NCBI GenBank assembly: GCA_023052935.1
Contig: CM041294.1
Coordinates: 39,827,236 to 39,891,235, forward strand
Length of the DNA: 64,000 nt
DNA from: Piezodorus guildinii
Taxonomy: Eukaryota; Arthropoda; Insecta; Hemiptera; Pentatomidae
Direction of reading: 5' to 3'
This document shows positions 11,794 to 22,567 of the stretch, one piece after another. Below the pieces are notes generated by a model. It saw only the letters and a list, made by a program, of their open reading frames with translations. It was not told the origin of the DNA and searched no databases. The translations under genes and the position numbers were made by a program. Position 1 is the stretch's first letter. Each line of letters starts with the position of its first letter.

Positions 11794-12240
11794 TCTAGTT
11801 TGTACAACTTTGATGTTACTTTTTTGGTTTTTGTAAAAATTGTGTGAATAAATCTCAAACCATTATTAGTAATTCTATCTCTATTATGGGATGTAAGATT
11901 CCTGATAATAATAAACATAAATGAATTTTGGTTGAGTAGTTCGTTAAAAAAAGTCAAATTCCTGAATGCGTGCAAGTTATAAACATAAAATTTATATTGT
12001 GATTTGTTTGGTCTAACCATCATTTTGAAAAATGGTACGGCCTAGAACAAGTGGTAGCTAATAGTGGACTGTATGTTAAAAAGAATAGATGAAAAGGAAT
12101 TAAATGAAATATTGATGTATTTGGACTAAGGGAAAGGTAAAGATTATAATTTTGATTTAGGTGGGCTTTACAATTAATATTTTATTATATTTACGCATAT
12201 AATTCTTCTCTCTTCCTCCTGGCCTCGTCGTCCAGCACAG
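11794..12240. other. AT-rich interval, nothing recognised
   Basis: No gene, RNA or repeat end supported. It forms the downstream flank of the minus-strand exon candidate that follows. Confidence 0.4.
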
Positions 12241-12248
12241 GGTGACCT

Positions 12249-12254
12249 TTTATT
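12249..12254 (-). promoter_or_regulatory. Candidate poly(A) signal AATAAA
   Basis: The reverse complement reads AATAAA, about 136 bases past the stop codon of the minus-strand open frame at 12390-12623. The spacing suits a short 3' UTR. In AT-rich DNA this hexamer is common by chance, so it is supporting evidence only. Confidence 0.3.
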
Positions 12255-12389
12255 TACTTGTGTAACAAATGACCCTTAAGATTTGGTAAAAAATCCTATT
12301 TGGTCAGTGTACAATTGAAATGAGATATATGAACAAGACAGAGCTATTTACAGCACTTACTTAAACTAAATTTTACAGTTTGTATTTTT

Positions 12390-12623
12390 TTATAAGAACA
12401 TTTCAATCTTGTTGATATTCACTGTGTCCAAGTTTTCAAAAAAATCACTATCTTCCTCTGTTGTAAATTCGCGTTCTAACTCATATTTTTTGCATCTAAA
12501 AACTAAGTACCACGAGTCTTCTGGCTCTCTGTAGACTTGACCTTTGGGCGCGTTTACACTGTAGACGTTTTTATGGCTGAAGCAGTAGCGGGTTCCTAGA
12601 CTTAGAAAATAGGATTTATCGAA
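12390..12623 (-). CDS. Exon-like open frame, possible terminal exon of a host gene
   Basis: The minus strand is open for 77 codons from a stop at 12624-12626 to a TAA at 12390-12392. No ATG lies at the upstream end. The composition is protein-like and unlike its AT-rich surroundings, with mixed charged and aromatic residues (for example QVYREPEDSWYLVFRCKK and the acidic TTEEDSDFFENLD). Candidate splice acceptors (AG) lie at 12596-12597 and 12601-12602 on the minus strand, and a poly(A) hexamer follows at 12249-12254. I do not recognise the family, so a decayed transposon protein is equally possible. No neighbouring exon was found. Confidence 0.35.
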   Translation of the reverse strand, partial: FDKSYFLSLGTRYCFSHKNVYSVNAPKGQVYREPEDSWYLVFRCKKYELEREFTTEEDSDFFENLDTVNINKIEMFL

Positions 12624-12754
12624 TTAGAATTATTATAAGACCTACCACTCCAGCTCCCAAAACGCGTGCAGTATAAATGCAACCTTTCTTCTTCTAAACT
12701 TTCCTTATTGTAGCAACGAACTCATGAAATAAAATAGTTTTGAGTACACTCGCT

Positions 12755-13125
12755 TCTTCTACCATATGTTTTTCATTTCTATAAATATCCACGCTCCCTA
12801 CTTTGTAACGAATGAACTGATCTTTAAAGACCTTAATATTCCATATTTTGCTGATTTGGCCAGAACCAGATATCATTCCTTTCATGACAAACTTCATTCT
12901 CACTCCAATCCTCTAGAGTCAATTCTTTATTTCCCTCCAGTTCCAGATAATCCTCAGAGACGTCTGAAAAGGAGCTGTCCCTGAGATCTTCTAGCTTAGA
13001 ATATTTTTAGAGTGCTTCCATTGGAAGCTTCTCTACATGAGTTCATGTCTTTTATATTTTACTCACATTTACTATTGTTTTCTATAATACAGTTGTAAAT
13101 TCCAATAAATAGACTTATTAAATTT
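12755..13125 (+). mobile_element. 3' end of a Jockey-type LINE (subfamily Jb), plus strand
   Basis: The frame 12766-12984 encodes the reverse transcriptase C-terminal segment (YFVTNELIFKDLNIPYFADLARTRYHSF, also seen at 37761-38640), ending with a LKRSCP-type tail. It is followed by a Jb-like 3' UTR (acagttgtaaattccaataa). The rest of the element is missing. No target-site duplication was identified. Confidence 0.75.
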
Positions 13126-13930
13126 AAAATTTAGCGTACTTGTTACGCAAACATCGTTCAAACGTTGTTTTAGTATTTTAAAGAAAAACAAATTGCGGAA
13201 AAGGAGGTTAACAATTACATGACATAAGTAATTCAATGATCAAACAACATATATTATTGAAAAAATAATTTGGGAAAGTCAAATTAGTCTCAAAGAAATA
13301 TTACAACGTGCAAATCAAAGTTAATTACATTAATAATCTCTGTTCTCAGAATGATCGATTCGCAGAAATTCAAGGAGCAAGATTTATGATTGGGTTCATA
13401 AGAAAATTATAAATTAATCAGTCAGTCAGGAAATGTAAACACCGAAAAAACGTCAGCCGTTCTAAACACCATTTCAGATCTCATTTGTGACTTTGGATGT
13501 GTAAATATTGCATTTTATACAGAAATTAAAAAAGAGACTATCATGCTTAAAACTCGTTATTATAATTATTTAATAAACTAGTTTCTATGTTTCATGACCT
13601 TATCGTTAAATATTAAAGAAGTAAAGTCTATTAATTACTTTGGAAGAATTTTATATACTTATAATAATATTTTTATTCATTTTTTCCATTCTTCTTCTTT
13701 GAATTTTATGATAACAATGAAATTTGAAATCACGTGTCACCCGGAATTGAAACTTAACCGACCAGATTACTGAAATACCATTAGAAAAATATCTTAACCC
13801 GAAAATTGGCTCAATGGTCATCCATTTTCAAATGAGAAAGGTCCTTTAATTAACTCCTTATTATTTTTATATCCTTTTTTAAATTATTTTCGTCAGGTTT
13901 GGGGGATTTGTTTTTTGTAGAATAGGCGTT
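13126..13930. other. AT-rich interval, nothing recognised
   Basis: No supported gene, RNA or repeat boundary. Confidence 0.5.
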
Positions 13931-13947
13931 TTTAGATGAAATTTGAT

Positions 13948-14115
13948 TACAATCTGCCACTATCTTGGGCAATAAGTATTAGAGCTAAAAGAAGTCATTC
14001 ATTCCATATGTACAATGTAAAACAAACAAAAAATAAAATAAAATAAGTTAACCTCAATAACAAATGAAAAAAATAAAATAAATAAAATAATTATAATCTT
14101 GGCCACATTCATACC
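13948..14115 (-). mobile_element. LINE 3' UTR fragment (family Jd'), copy 1
   Basis: It matches 29564-29715 over about 150 bp, including gggcaataagtattagagct and aagaagtcattcatt. Read on the minus strand it resembles a LINE 3' UTR approaching its poly(A) end. The coding part is absent. Confidence 0.6.
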
Positions 14116-15140
14116 TATATACAATATTTACAAGAAAAAAAATATTAGAGTAGAAATATGTCAAAATATCAATTTCGGGAAAAAACGGGTATTCACGTCT
14201 CAATTATCAACTCACGTAATATTTATGACTTTATCATATATTGTTTTTTATATGTTCATGGTATCATTCACAATAATTTTTAATGAATATTTTTTTAATC
14301 ATATTTACTAATACATCATAACTAAACAATAATTATAATGCAATTTTAAAGATGGGGAGAATGCCTCCAGTTGGACTTGCTGTTATGGATGGCAGGAAAC
14401 AAAGCCACAAGTTCCCATATATTAGGAATTCCAAAGTGCTAGGTCGGAAAGCAATATAGTCCCCGCCATCTAGGTCAGTGGCATTAGCTGAGATTCTCTT
14501 AAGGCGCATGAATTTATCATTTTGGGTTTTATTCTAGGTTCATTAGTGTGTATTCTATAGTGCTAACATCAAACAGAAATCCTGGAAATATATAAGATTT
14601 ATTTTATTTCATACATTCATAATATATCTTTCCTATAGAGCCGTATGGAGTACAGTATTCAAATGAGGATCAAGTTTGAATAATAGGGAAGATCTCTTAC
14701 AATTTTAAGAATCACGAAGCCTTTAATTTTAAACGTTTCTCAGTAGATTCCATTCCAACACAAAACCTTCTTTAGCATATAGTTATAGATGATAATTTCA
14801 GTTCGGGTTTAAAGTTAAGAAAAGTGCGTGCAGAATTTTCTTATTAGAATTTAGTGATGTTTAAATATTACATGTTTTATCCTTACTGATTTGAATAACT
14901 TGTATTGCTAAAGCTTTGTTTAAAATATAAGCATAATCTGATGAAATATCATTCAAAATCAATTCTGCTAAAAACCTCCATGTTTCTGAATGTTTCAATA
15001 CTTAAAAAGTGATGGAATACGTAACTTTTTATAATGATCATAGGAATAACACATAAATTTCCGTAAAATATTTAATTAAGCCCATTAAAAAATGAGGTAT
15101 AACTCAAAATCTTAGTTACGTTACAGTAATACGTAGTAAA
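14116..15140. other. AT-rich interval, nothing recognised
   Basis: A GC-richer patch at about 14350-14520 has no frame or motif I can assign. Confidence 0.5.
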
Positions 15141-15142
15141 CT

Positions 15143-15818
15143 TAGTCCTGCCATAAATACTGTTACAAAAGTTGAACTTGGTTTATATTCTTGAGTATTA
15201 TTTAGATAATCCTCATCTCTGTCAGATTATTTTCTTTACGTGTCAGGGTAACCATCCCGATTAGTTTTGTTTTTTCTTTCGCTCAGTTAACATGGAGTGG
15301 GGTTATGAAGAAAGCCGAACGGCTGTGGTTACCTTACGCAAAGTTGATAAATGTAGGTTAAATATTTTCAACACTTTTGAAACCTTCGAGTATCAGCTTT
15401 ATGTTCGTGCACCAGCAGTGGTTACAAAAGAACATTCCAGCATGGAATGATGGAACATTCTCATCAATGGCTCTAATAGGCCCTCATAAAACCTCGATCT
15501 CTACCCGCTAGATTACTGGCTTTGGTCCAAACTAGAGAGAATGGCATGCTAGTGAGTACAACATAACTTGGAAAGCTTCAAACAATCTCTGGTCGGAGCA
15601 GTCGAGCGCTTTTCTCAAGAAGTGCTGCGTGCTTCTATTGATGATTGGCCGCCGAGATTAATGCCTGTGTCAAGGCTAAAGAGGGACGTTTTGGGTAATT
15701 TATTTTTTGTTTTACTGCCTATAGATAAACATTTTATTTCTCAATAAACATTTCGAAAAAAGAAATTTCTGTAAAAATCTATAAATATTTGTCTGTAACA
15801 ATATTTATGGCAGTACTA
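15143..15818 (+). mobile_element. Decayed Tc1/mariner-superfamily element (maT/DD37D-like)
   Basis: Terminal inverted repeats gtcctgccataaatactg (from 15145) and the complement of the sequence ending at 15816 match over about 23 bp. Each is flanked by TA (15143-15144, 15817-15818). At about 15497-15690 the plus strand carries a broken transposase C-terminal end: LDYWLWSKLE, then FKQSLVGAVERFSQEVLRASIDDWPPRL. The pattern is known from maT-type transposases (established family knowledge). The N-terminal and central parts are missing or unreadable. The element is non-autonomous. Confidence 0.75.
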
Positions 15819-15927
15819 GGTACTACACACACATTTTCAATATCTCCAGTTTACCTGAATTACCACATTAATATTGAAAACAAGCTGAATAAGGACCATA
15901 TCAACTGTTTTGTTATTCCTCTAACAT

Positions 15928-16185
15928 TATGCTTATGTGGCTAATCCGACGATGCTACAGTGAGATCCCAATTTTTTTTTTCGAGGTTTGATTAGGAAAG
16001 AGCTCTTAAACGAGTACAAGACATCGCACAGGCTCGCGACCACCATTTTACTTCCTCCCCTAAGGGCAGCATAACCAAGAATGTTTTACTCCCTTTAAAA
16101 AATCCTAGGGCCTTCTGCCAGATTTGAACCTGTAACCTTGAGCATAAGGCTGTTATTCTAGCCACTTTACCACAGGAGACTCACA
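15928..16185 (-). mobile_element. tRNA-derived SINE, family A, minus strand, intact Pol III boxes
   Basis: On the minus strand the head carries an A-box-like tggtaaagtggctag (about 16157-16171) and a B-box-like ggttcaaatc (about 16123-16132), spaced as in tRNA genes. The body (gacatcgcacaggctcg, then the cggacgatgctac end) is shared with 27135-27340 and 55275-55465. The head and early body are also shared with 31556-31715. No clear target-site duplication was found. Confidence 0.8.
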
Positions 16186-16189
16186 AGCA

Positions 16190-16965
16190 CATATTGAAAA
16201 CTTTTTTTTATTATTATTTAAGAGAACCTTTTCTTTTTTCGTTCAGTTCGGTCAGCTTGGGACTACGGTAATACTGTTTTCTTTTGGCCGAGTATTGTCT
16301 CATCCGTTCACCATTTTCCTGTCACCACTTAAGTCTACCCCTTACCTGTTTTAAGCTTGTGCTTTTCCTGGAAACTTTGGTTTGCTTGAGGATACTCATG
16401 CTCTTGAACATATTTTTAAAAACAAATTGATGAGTAAATAGAAAAAGCTAAATATAAAAGTTAAAAACTGTTTTATATTATATTTCATTTATGTTTTGTA
16501 GATAAAAAATATTAAAAAAACGAAAAGTATTTTCATTTTTTTGTATACACGATTCATTAAAAAAATAAAGACTCAGTACACATAGGGAATAGGTGGTCTA
16601 CTGGTTTTCTTAGTATAGGCCGTTGACACTCAGACATTAAGTTTTATCTCGAATACTTTGGCATCCACTTTAAAGAGGCTAGGTGAACCCCAGGTTTTTC
16701 TATTCCAGTCTTTTCAATTATAATACATACACCATTATATTTATAATTTCTATATTTCCATATCATAACAATGCTCTTTACTATAATTTGTTATGATTAC
16801 ATCAAAATACTGTCGCTATACCCTAGGCCTGTTCCGCAAGAAAAACTTTCGGTAACAAAAAGAAAGATGAAAGGAAGTTACTTATACGGGAAAAGGACAT
16901 CAGGTTACCCCCTTCTTCGTAGCTCGATATATCCGGGACCAAAACATCATCCTTTGTTCCGCCAC
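16190..16965. other. Interval without a recognised element
   Basis: An open plus-strand frame starts at 16771 but has no recognisable motif. It runs into the inverted-repeat arm described next and is probably chance. Confidence 0.45.
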
Positions 16966-16975
16966 CGAATCCTGA

Positions 16976-17497
16976 TAAATATTTATGGAATGTTTATTAT
17001 CAAGCGAGTCCGATGTATCATAGCTACCCTCTTTACCGGGGATTGCTTTTTGTATGTAGCTAAAAAGGTATACCGAACATTATTCAGATTCCTATGTTCA
17101 TTTTAAAATTAATAGATTTCTTCACTCTATTAACAACAGAATAATAATTTAGTATTAATACTATTAATTATAGTGCATTTTACTAGAAGGAAATTGTAAC
17201 GGACTGATTTATTATAATGTTCCTTTCTTGATATAATGCAAAAGTTAATGCTTTTCATAAGAATTAATAAAGCTTGGTTTTTGCTGTTTTCTCATCATGA
17301 ATAAAATAATTATTAAAATCATCTATTAATAAAATTAATGTTAAAATGAACAATAAAATTTTTTCAATGAAATCTGAATAATGTTCGGTAAACATTTTTA
17401 GCTATATACAAAAACCAATCTCCGGTAAAGAAGGTAGGTATGATACATCGGACTCGCTTGATAATAAACATTCCATAAATATTTATGGAATGTTGAG
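16976..17497. repeat. Inverted-repeat pair with ~115-bp arms
   Basis: The left arm (16976-17092) is the reverse complement of the right arm (about 17380-17497) at roughly 90% or better by eye, around a ~285-bp AT-rich spacer. The outer ends contain tccataaatatttatgga, itself a palindrome. There is no coding content. It could be a foldback/MITE-like element or a source of hairpin RNA if transcribed. Confidence 0.8.
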
Positions 17498-17762
17498 CCC
17501 AATAAATGTATTTTATTTTTGTCTCGGAGAATGTAAAATCTTACTGCTACTGCGAGTTATATGATTTTTTATTTTTCTAAATACTTATAAAAATTAAAAT
17601 AAACCAAAAAAATTTTCACATTATTAAACACTGTTTTCTTGAGTCAATAGTGTCCCTGTCTTAATCGATAGTTGATTAAATATAATAACATTAAAGTTAA
17701 ATTAATATAACTATCAACAAAATATAAATATTACATTTTAATTAGCTACCAGTTGTTAATAT

Positions 17763-19005
17763 AATACCTTTAACATCATCATCATCATCATAAATCCGGC
17801 GCTACAACTCGGTGACGTAACCTGGCCTCCTCCACCAGCCCTCTCCAGTCATTTTTATCCTGTGCAGCCGTCATCCAGTTCCTCACTCCCAGGATATTCC
17901 TTGCATCTGCTGTCACACCATCTGTCCATCTAAGTTTCGGTCTTCCTCTTCTTCTGATACCGTGTAGAGGTTCAGTCATAATGGCCTTAGGGATCTTCTC
18001 ATCCTCCATTCTAGCCACATGACCAGCCCAACGCAGTCTGCAAAGCTTCAAGGTCATAACAACATCATTGTCCTTAAAACCTGTATAGAGTTCATTGTTG
18101 GTCCGCCTTCTCCAATCTCCATTGAGATGAACTCCTCCAAAAATTCGTCGAAGTACTTTTCTCTCAAAGACTTGTAGGTCCTGTTCAGTTCTTTTACTAA
18201 TAGCCCATGTGTCTGATCCATACAACAGGACTGGGCGAACCAACGTCTTATACAGATGGAGCTTAGTCGGCATATCTAGGAGCCAGGAGTTGAACTCTCT
18301 TCGGAGGCCAATGTAGCACCTGTTTGCCATCAAAATTCTTCTTTTCACCTCCACCTCTAGTGCATTATCTTGCGTTACAAGAGAACCCAGATAAGTGAAC
18401 TGGGCCACTTTTTCAAAGTCAAAGGGACCAACATTGATGGTCTCACCGGGTAGGGGTTCTTCTCCTGTTGTCATGTACTTTGTTTTCCCCACGTTTACCT
18501 CCAGTCCAAGCATCCAAGGCTGCCAGCTCCATTAGGGACAAACATCCTTCTTTGACAGACTGCAACGACGGTCCAATGATATCAACGTCATCCGCGTAAG
18601 CTAATAGCTGGATCATATGACTGTAAACGGTGCTATTTGTTTGGATACCAGCGTCCCTCACAGCTTTCTCAAGTGCCAAGTTGAACAATAGGCATGCTAA
18701 CGCATCACCTTGGCGGAGCCCTTTTCTTGAGGAGAACTCTTCCGTTCGATGCCCACCTACCTGCACTGTACACTTCACATCCCTCATGGTCATCTTTACC
18801 AGCCGTATCAATTTATCGGGGATACTGTACCCTTCCAGGGCCTTGTACAGTTTTTCACGAATAATGCTGTCATAAGCCGAATTAAAATCGACAAAGAGAT
18901 GGTGGGTTTTAATTTGATGTTCATTTCCTCTCTCTAGAATTGTTCTTAGAGAGAATATATTGTAATTTCAATGCTCCGGGTCTGTGTGATGAAATACCTT
19001 TAACA
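17763..19005 (-). mobile_element. 5'-truncated RTE/CR1-like LINE, minus strand, 13-bp TSD
   Basis: The 13-mer aatacctttaaca is found at 17763-17775 and 18993-19005. Between them is a minus-strand LINE ending in a (cat)n run at 17775-17791 in plus-strand reading, that is an (atg)n tail. The 5' end falls just before reverse transcriptase motif A, so the endonuclease domain is absent. Confidence 0.88.
17788..18900 (-). pseudogene. LINE reverse transcriptase, one frameshift, catalytic YADD intact
   Basis: The minus-strand frames 18443-18811 and 17788-18513 are consecutive parts of one reverse transcriptase. Just upstream of the annotated methionine, the phrase FVDFNSAYDSI (motif A) is readable near 18870-18900. 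Motif B is GLRQGDALACLLFN and motif C is LLAYADDVDII, both whole. The frame switches near 18510. Downstream come the thumb and the RLRWAGHVARME and RRRGRPKLRW motifs. Besides the 5' truncation, one frameshift is the only major damage seen, so this copy is fairly young. Confidence 0.85.
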
Positions 19006-19238
19006 CGAATGGTTATTTTTTACATGGTTTGTTTTAGTTTTCACTGTCGAGAATCACTTGGTTAAAGAACCTGTCCTTTTTTTTCAATGATTAATAAATA
19101 ACGGAAAAATGCATGCATATTTCTTTGGAAACTCAAACTTCTTGACTTGTTTAAGGTCTTTGTCCTCTAACAATGGGTGTATGAAGGGTTTTGTAAAATA
19201 ATATCAGGTTACCAACAACATCTTTAATTTTATCAGAA

Positions 19239-19561
19239 AAAAATCAGCTGATGCGCTCGATGATAACAGTCATACGTTACATCGTCTCTCAGATTTTTGC
19301 TTTTTTCAGTAGGAATTCGCTTGAATTCAGTCTGGAGAACATCACTAGACCTCAGGAATACTACGGCAGTGAATATTGGAGAAATTTCGGTAAGCAAAGT
19401 TATAATTTACTTTGTACAATCACGAAAAAGTGAAAGGAGGGTCACTGATCAGCTGATTGCCGCTAGCTCGGCAAGCTCGGGCTTGCTTTTCGTTAACTTA
19501 TCTTTCTTTTATCTTTAATTCTTATCTCATTATTTATTTATTATTATTATTTTCTTAATCA
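19239..19561 (+). promoter_or_regulatory. J1 5' UTR, presumed internal promoter region
   Basis: This segment between the target-site duplication and ORF1 has no coding frame. Related Jockey elements start transcription from an internal promoter at their 5' end (established for the clade). Here that is inferred from position only. The palindromic core tcagctga appears near the start (19244-19251) and atcagctgat recurs at about 19448-19457. Confidence 0.4.
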
Positions 19562-20878
19562 ATGAGATATTTCCATCAAGTCATGTCCTCAAAGTCTGCA
19601 AGTAAAAGATCTAGATCTGCAGGTTCTAACTCGTCTCCTACAAAACAGAGACCCCGCCGTGAACAAAATAAAAAAATAATTCCACCAGCGCCCGCGTCAG
19701 CTACCTCATTAGGATCTGAACCACAGCCCAGCACATCATCACAAGGAATAACTGATGAATCCCCGTTTTTTACACCGAATCCATTTGAGATCCTCCAAAA
19801 TGAAAAAGAAACCATGGAATCTTCTCCTATACCCAGGGAACCACTACCTCCACCAATATTTGTTAAAAATATTAAAAATTTTAAACTGATGTGTGCGCAT
19901 TTAAACAAAGTAACTGATCCTAATAGTTATTATTGTATAAGTAGAACCAATGATACTAAAATATCTCCGACTACTGCTGAAACCTACAGAAAGATTGTAA
20001 AATATCTGACTGAGACCAAAGCTGACTTTCATACTTATCAGCTGCGCCAGGAGAGAGCATTAAGGGTCGTAATCAGAAACCTACATTCCTCAACACCCGT
20101 TGAAGCTATCAAAGAAGAACTGACAGAATTAGGATTCCAAGTGAGGCAAGTCACCAACGTTCTAAAAGATAAAAGTCCACTGCCTCTATTCTTCGTGGAC
20201 TTGGAACCATCAGCAGGAGTCGAAAATATCTATGACCTCAGTAGACTGTACTATACCCGTGTAAAAGTTGAAAAACCGTACACAAAGAGGGAAATAGTTC
20301 AGTGTCATAACTGTCAAGCATATGGTCATACCAAAAGTTATTGCCATCACGTACCGCGCTGTGTGAAATGCGGTGAACAGCATAAATCAGAAGAATGTAC
20401 AAGAACAAGATCAACACCCGCTGTATGTGCCCTGTGCCTCAAGGACCACCCGGCTAACTACAAGGGATGCGAAATCTACAAGAAACTCAGAACCAGATAC
20501 CAAAAACCTCAGGATCCGAATGAAACAGCTATACCAATCAGAAGCAGAAGAGAACCATCTAAACTTGTAAATTCTAATGTGTCATTTGCCCACTTGCTTG
20601 GAGGTGGAAGCCAGAGTCATGAAGTCGAGGCACTGCCGGAACAACATTTTCCTCAACATTCTCAATCTATTGTACAACAATCTATCCCTCAAAGTTTACC
20701 TAATCTTCAAAAAACTCCTCAACATCAAATTTCTCATATCCCTCCACCATCAAACGTCACAGATCTTACCAGTCTAATGACATCCTTCATCTCCGAAATC
20801 AAATCTCTTGTTATGCCGCTTATATCACTCCTTACAAATCTAGTATCCAATCTAATCCCTGCCTTGAAAAATCCTTAA
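19562..20878 (+). CDS. J1 ORF1: gag-like nucleic-acid-binding protein
   Basis: The 438-residue product is the ORF1 protein of a Jockey-type LINE. This protein binds the element RNA and is needed for transposition (known for the family). The N-terminal ~90 residues are basic and rich in Ser, Pro and Gln, and look disordered. A middle domain (~95-245) resembles the conserved Jockey gag region. Three zinc knuckles follow: CX2CX4HX4C at residues ~248-261, CX2CX3HX4C at ~267-279 and CX2CX3HX6C at ~289-303. The tail is Pro/Gln-rich. A second methionine at 19583 (MSSKSASK) is an equally good start. The frame is intact, and its stop directly abuts the ORF2 start. Confidence 0.92.
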   Translation: MRYFHQVMSSKSASKRSRSAGSNSSPTKQRPRREQNKKIIPPAPASATSLGSEPQPSTSSQGITDESPFFTPNPFEILQNEKETMESSPIPREPLPPPIFVKNIKNFKLMCAHLNKVTDPNSYYCISRTNDTKISPTTAETYRKIVKYLTETKADFHTYQLRQERALRVVIRNLHSSTPVEAIKEELTELGFQVRQVTNVLKDKSPLPLFFVDLEPSAGVENIYDLSRLYYTRVKVEKPYTKREIVQCHNCQAYGHTKSYCHHVPRCVKCGEQHKSEECTRTRSTPAVCALCLKDHPANYKGCEIYKKLRTRYQKPQDPNETAIPIRSRREPSKLVNSNVSFAHLLGGGSQSHEVEALPEQHFPQHSQSIVQQSIPQSLPNLQKTPQHQISHIPPPSNVTDLTSLMTSFISEIKSLVMPLISLLTNLVSNLIPALKNP

Positions 20879-22567
20879 ATGAATTCACCTAACTCCTTAT
20901 CCATTCTCCTTTGGAATGCGAATGGTGTTAGAAATCATACTGACGAACTGACAGCGTTGTTGAAAGACAAAACAATCGATGTTGCACTTATAACTGAAAC
21001 AAGACTAACGACTAAACAGTACTTCAAAATACCGCAATACATGACATACCGTACTGACCACCCAGACGGCAAAGCCCATGCCGGTTCTGCTATCATTGTC
21101 CACCAATCCCTCTCTCATCATTTACTCCCACTTCCCACCTCTGATTTCCTACAAGCCACAGCCATAGTAATCAAGACTTTTTCCTTTCCGGTAACCCTCA
21201 CATCTGCATACTGCCCTCCTAAACATTCCATTTCCAATTCCGAATTTGTATCCTTCCTGGATTCCTTAGGAAATCGTTTCATTCTGGGTGCAGACTTAAA
21301 CGCCAAGCATCAGCAGTGGGGTTCCAGAACCACGAATTCTCGGGGACGAAATTTGCTGTCTGCACTCAACTCCCGAAATTTTAATATCCTGCCTCCTGAC
21401 TCCCCTACCTACTGGCCAACCGATCCTAACCGCAATCCTGACATCCTCGACTTCTTTATCCACAGCGGGTTAGGCTCCCTCAACTTGTCTGTAACTCGCC
21501 TTGATGAACTATCCTCAGACCACAGTCCACTGATCCTAAAAGTATCTCTCACTCCAATTCCAAAACCCATTCCACCATCATTCATCCGAGGCCCTGTCAA
21601 CTGGAACCTTTTCCGCCAAATCCTGACCGATAATATTGACCTCAGAGTAACCCTCAAAACCCCAGATGACCTAGATAATTCCGTCTATTCCTTTACCACC
21701 GCCATCCAACAAGCTGTCTGGACTGCCTCCTCTCCTAAACACCCCAATATAAATCCTCACCAAAATCATTTTCCACAACATATTATAGACCTCATCCATA
21801 CCAAACGCCGAGCAAGATCATTATGGCAGCGCACCCGACACCCAACAGATCGCCGCTCCTATAACTTCTATTGTAGACAATTGAAGAGGGAGTTGGCGAC
21901 CTTCCGTTCCCAGTCCTTTAATTCCTACCTCTCCTCTCTATCAGCTCGTGATAATTCCCTGTGGAATGTCACGAAAAAGATCCTAAAATACCATCAAGTT
22001 TCCCATCCTCTCCGACGTGGTGATGACTCCTGGGCTGCGTCTGATGAAGATAAAGCCGAGGAATTCGCCACACACCTCTCCAAAGTTTTCACTCCTCACC
22101 CGGAATCCCAAGCCAATCACACCGCAACAGTGCAAGACTTTCTTTTGTCACCGATTCCACTTTCCCTACCTCCTAAAGCTATTAATCCCTCTGAGGTCAA
22201 ATATCTTCTCCAAAAACTTACCCTCCGTAAATCTCCTGGACACGATCTCCTTACTCCCCAGATCCTCCGACAACTTCCGCAGAAAGCTATTATATTCCTT
22301 ACTTATATTTACAACTGCATCCTACGCACCACCTATTTTCCTCTGTTATGGAAACATTCCACTATCATTCTTTTTCTAAAACCAGGCAAACCTTCCAACA
22401 ACACTTCATCCTACAGGCCTATTAGTCTACTCCCCATCCTCTCAAAAATCTTCGAAAGGCTTCTTCTTAAACGTATCCTACCCATATTAGAATCTCAAAA
22501 TCTTCCTTCCCATCAGTTTGGATTCCGTCCTCACCATTCCACAGTTCAACAGGGCTCCGAGTTGTAG
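20879..22567 (+). pseudogene. J1 ORF2, first part: AP endonuclease and start of reverse transcriptase
   Basis: It starts with ATG immediately after the ORF1 TAA, so translation may depend on reinitiation. Residues 1-~225 are an apurinic-type endonuclease that would nick the target DNA: WNANGV (~12-17), TETRL (~39), GADLNAKHQQW (~138) and SSDHSPL (~213). Reverse transcriptase sequence begins around SPGHDLLTPQIL (~453) and QFGFRPHHST (~548). The frame then leaves the conserved sequence at about 22553 and stops at 22565-22567. The same protein continues one frame over from 22555, so one base is missing in the gg at 22553-22554. Confidence 0.92.
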
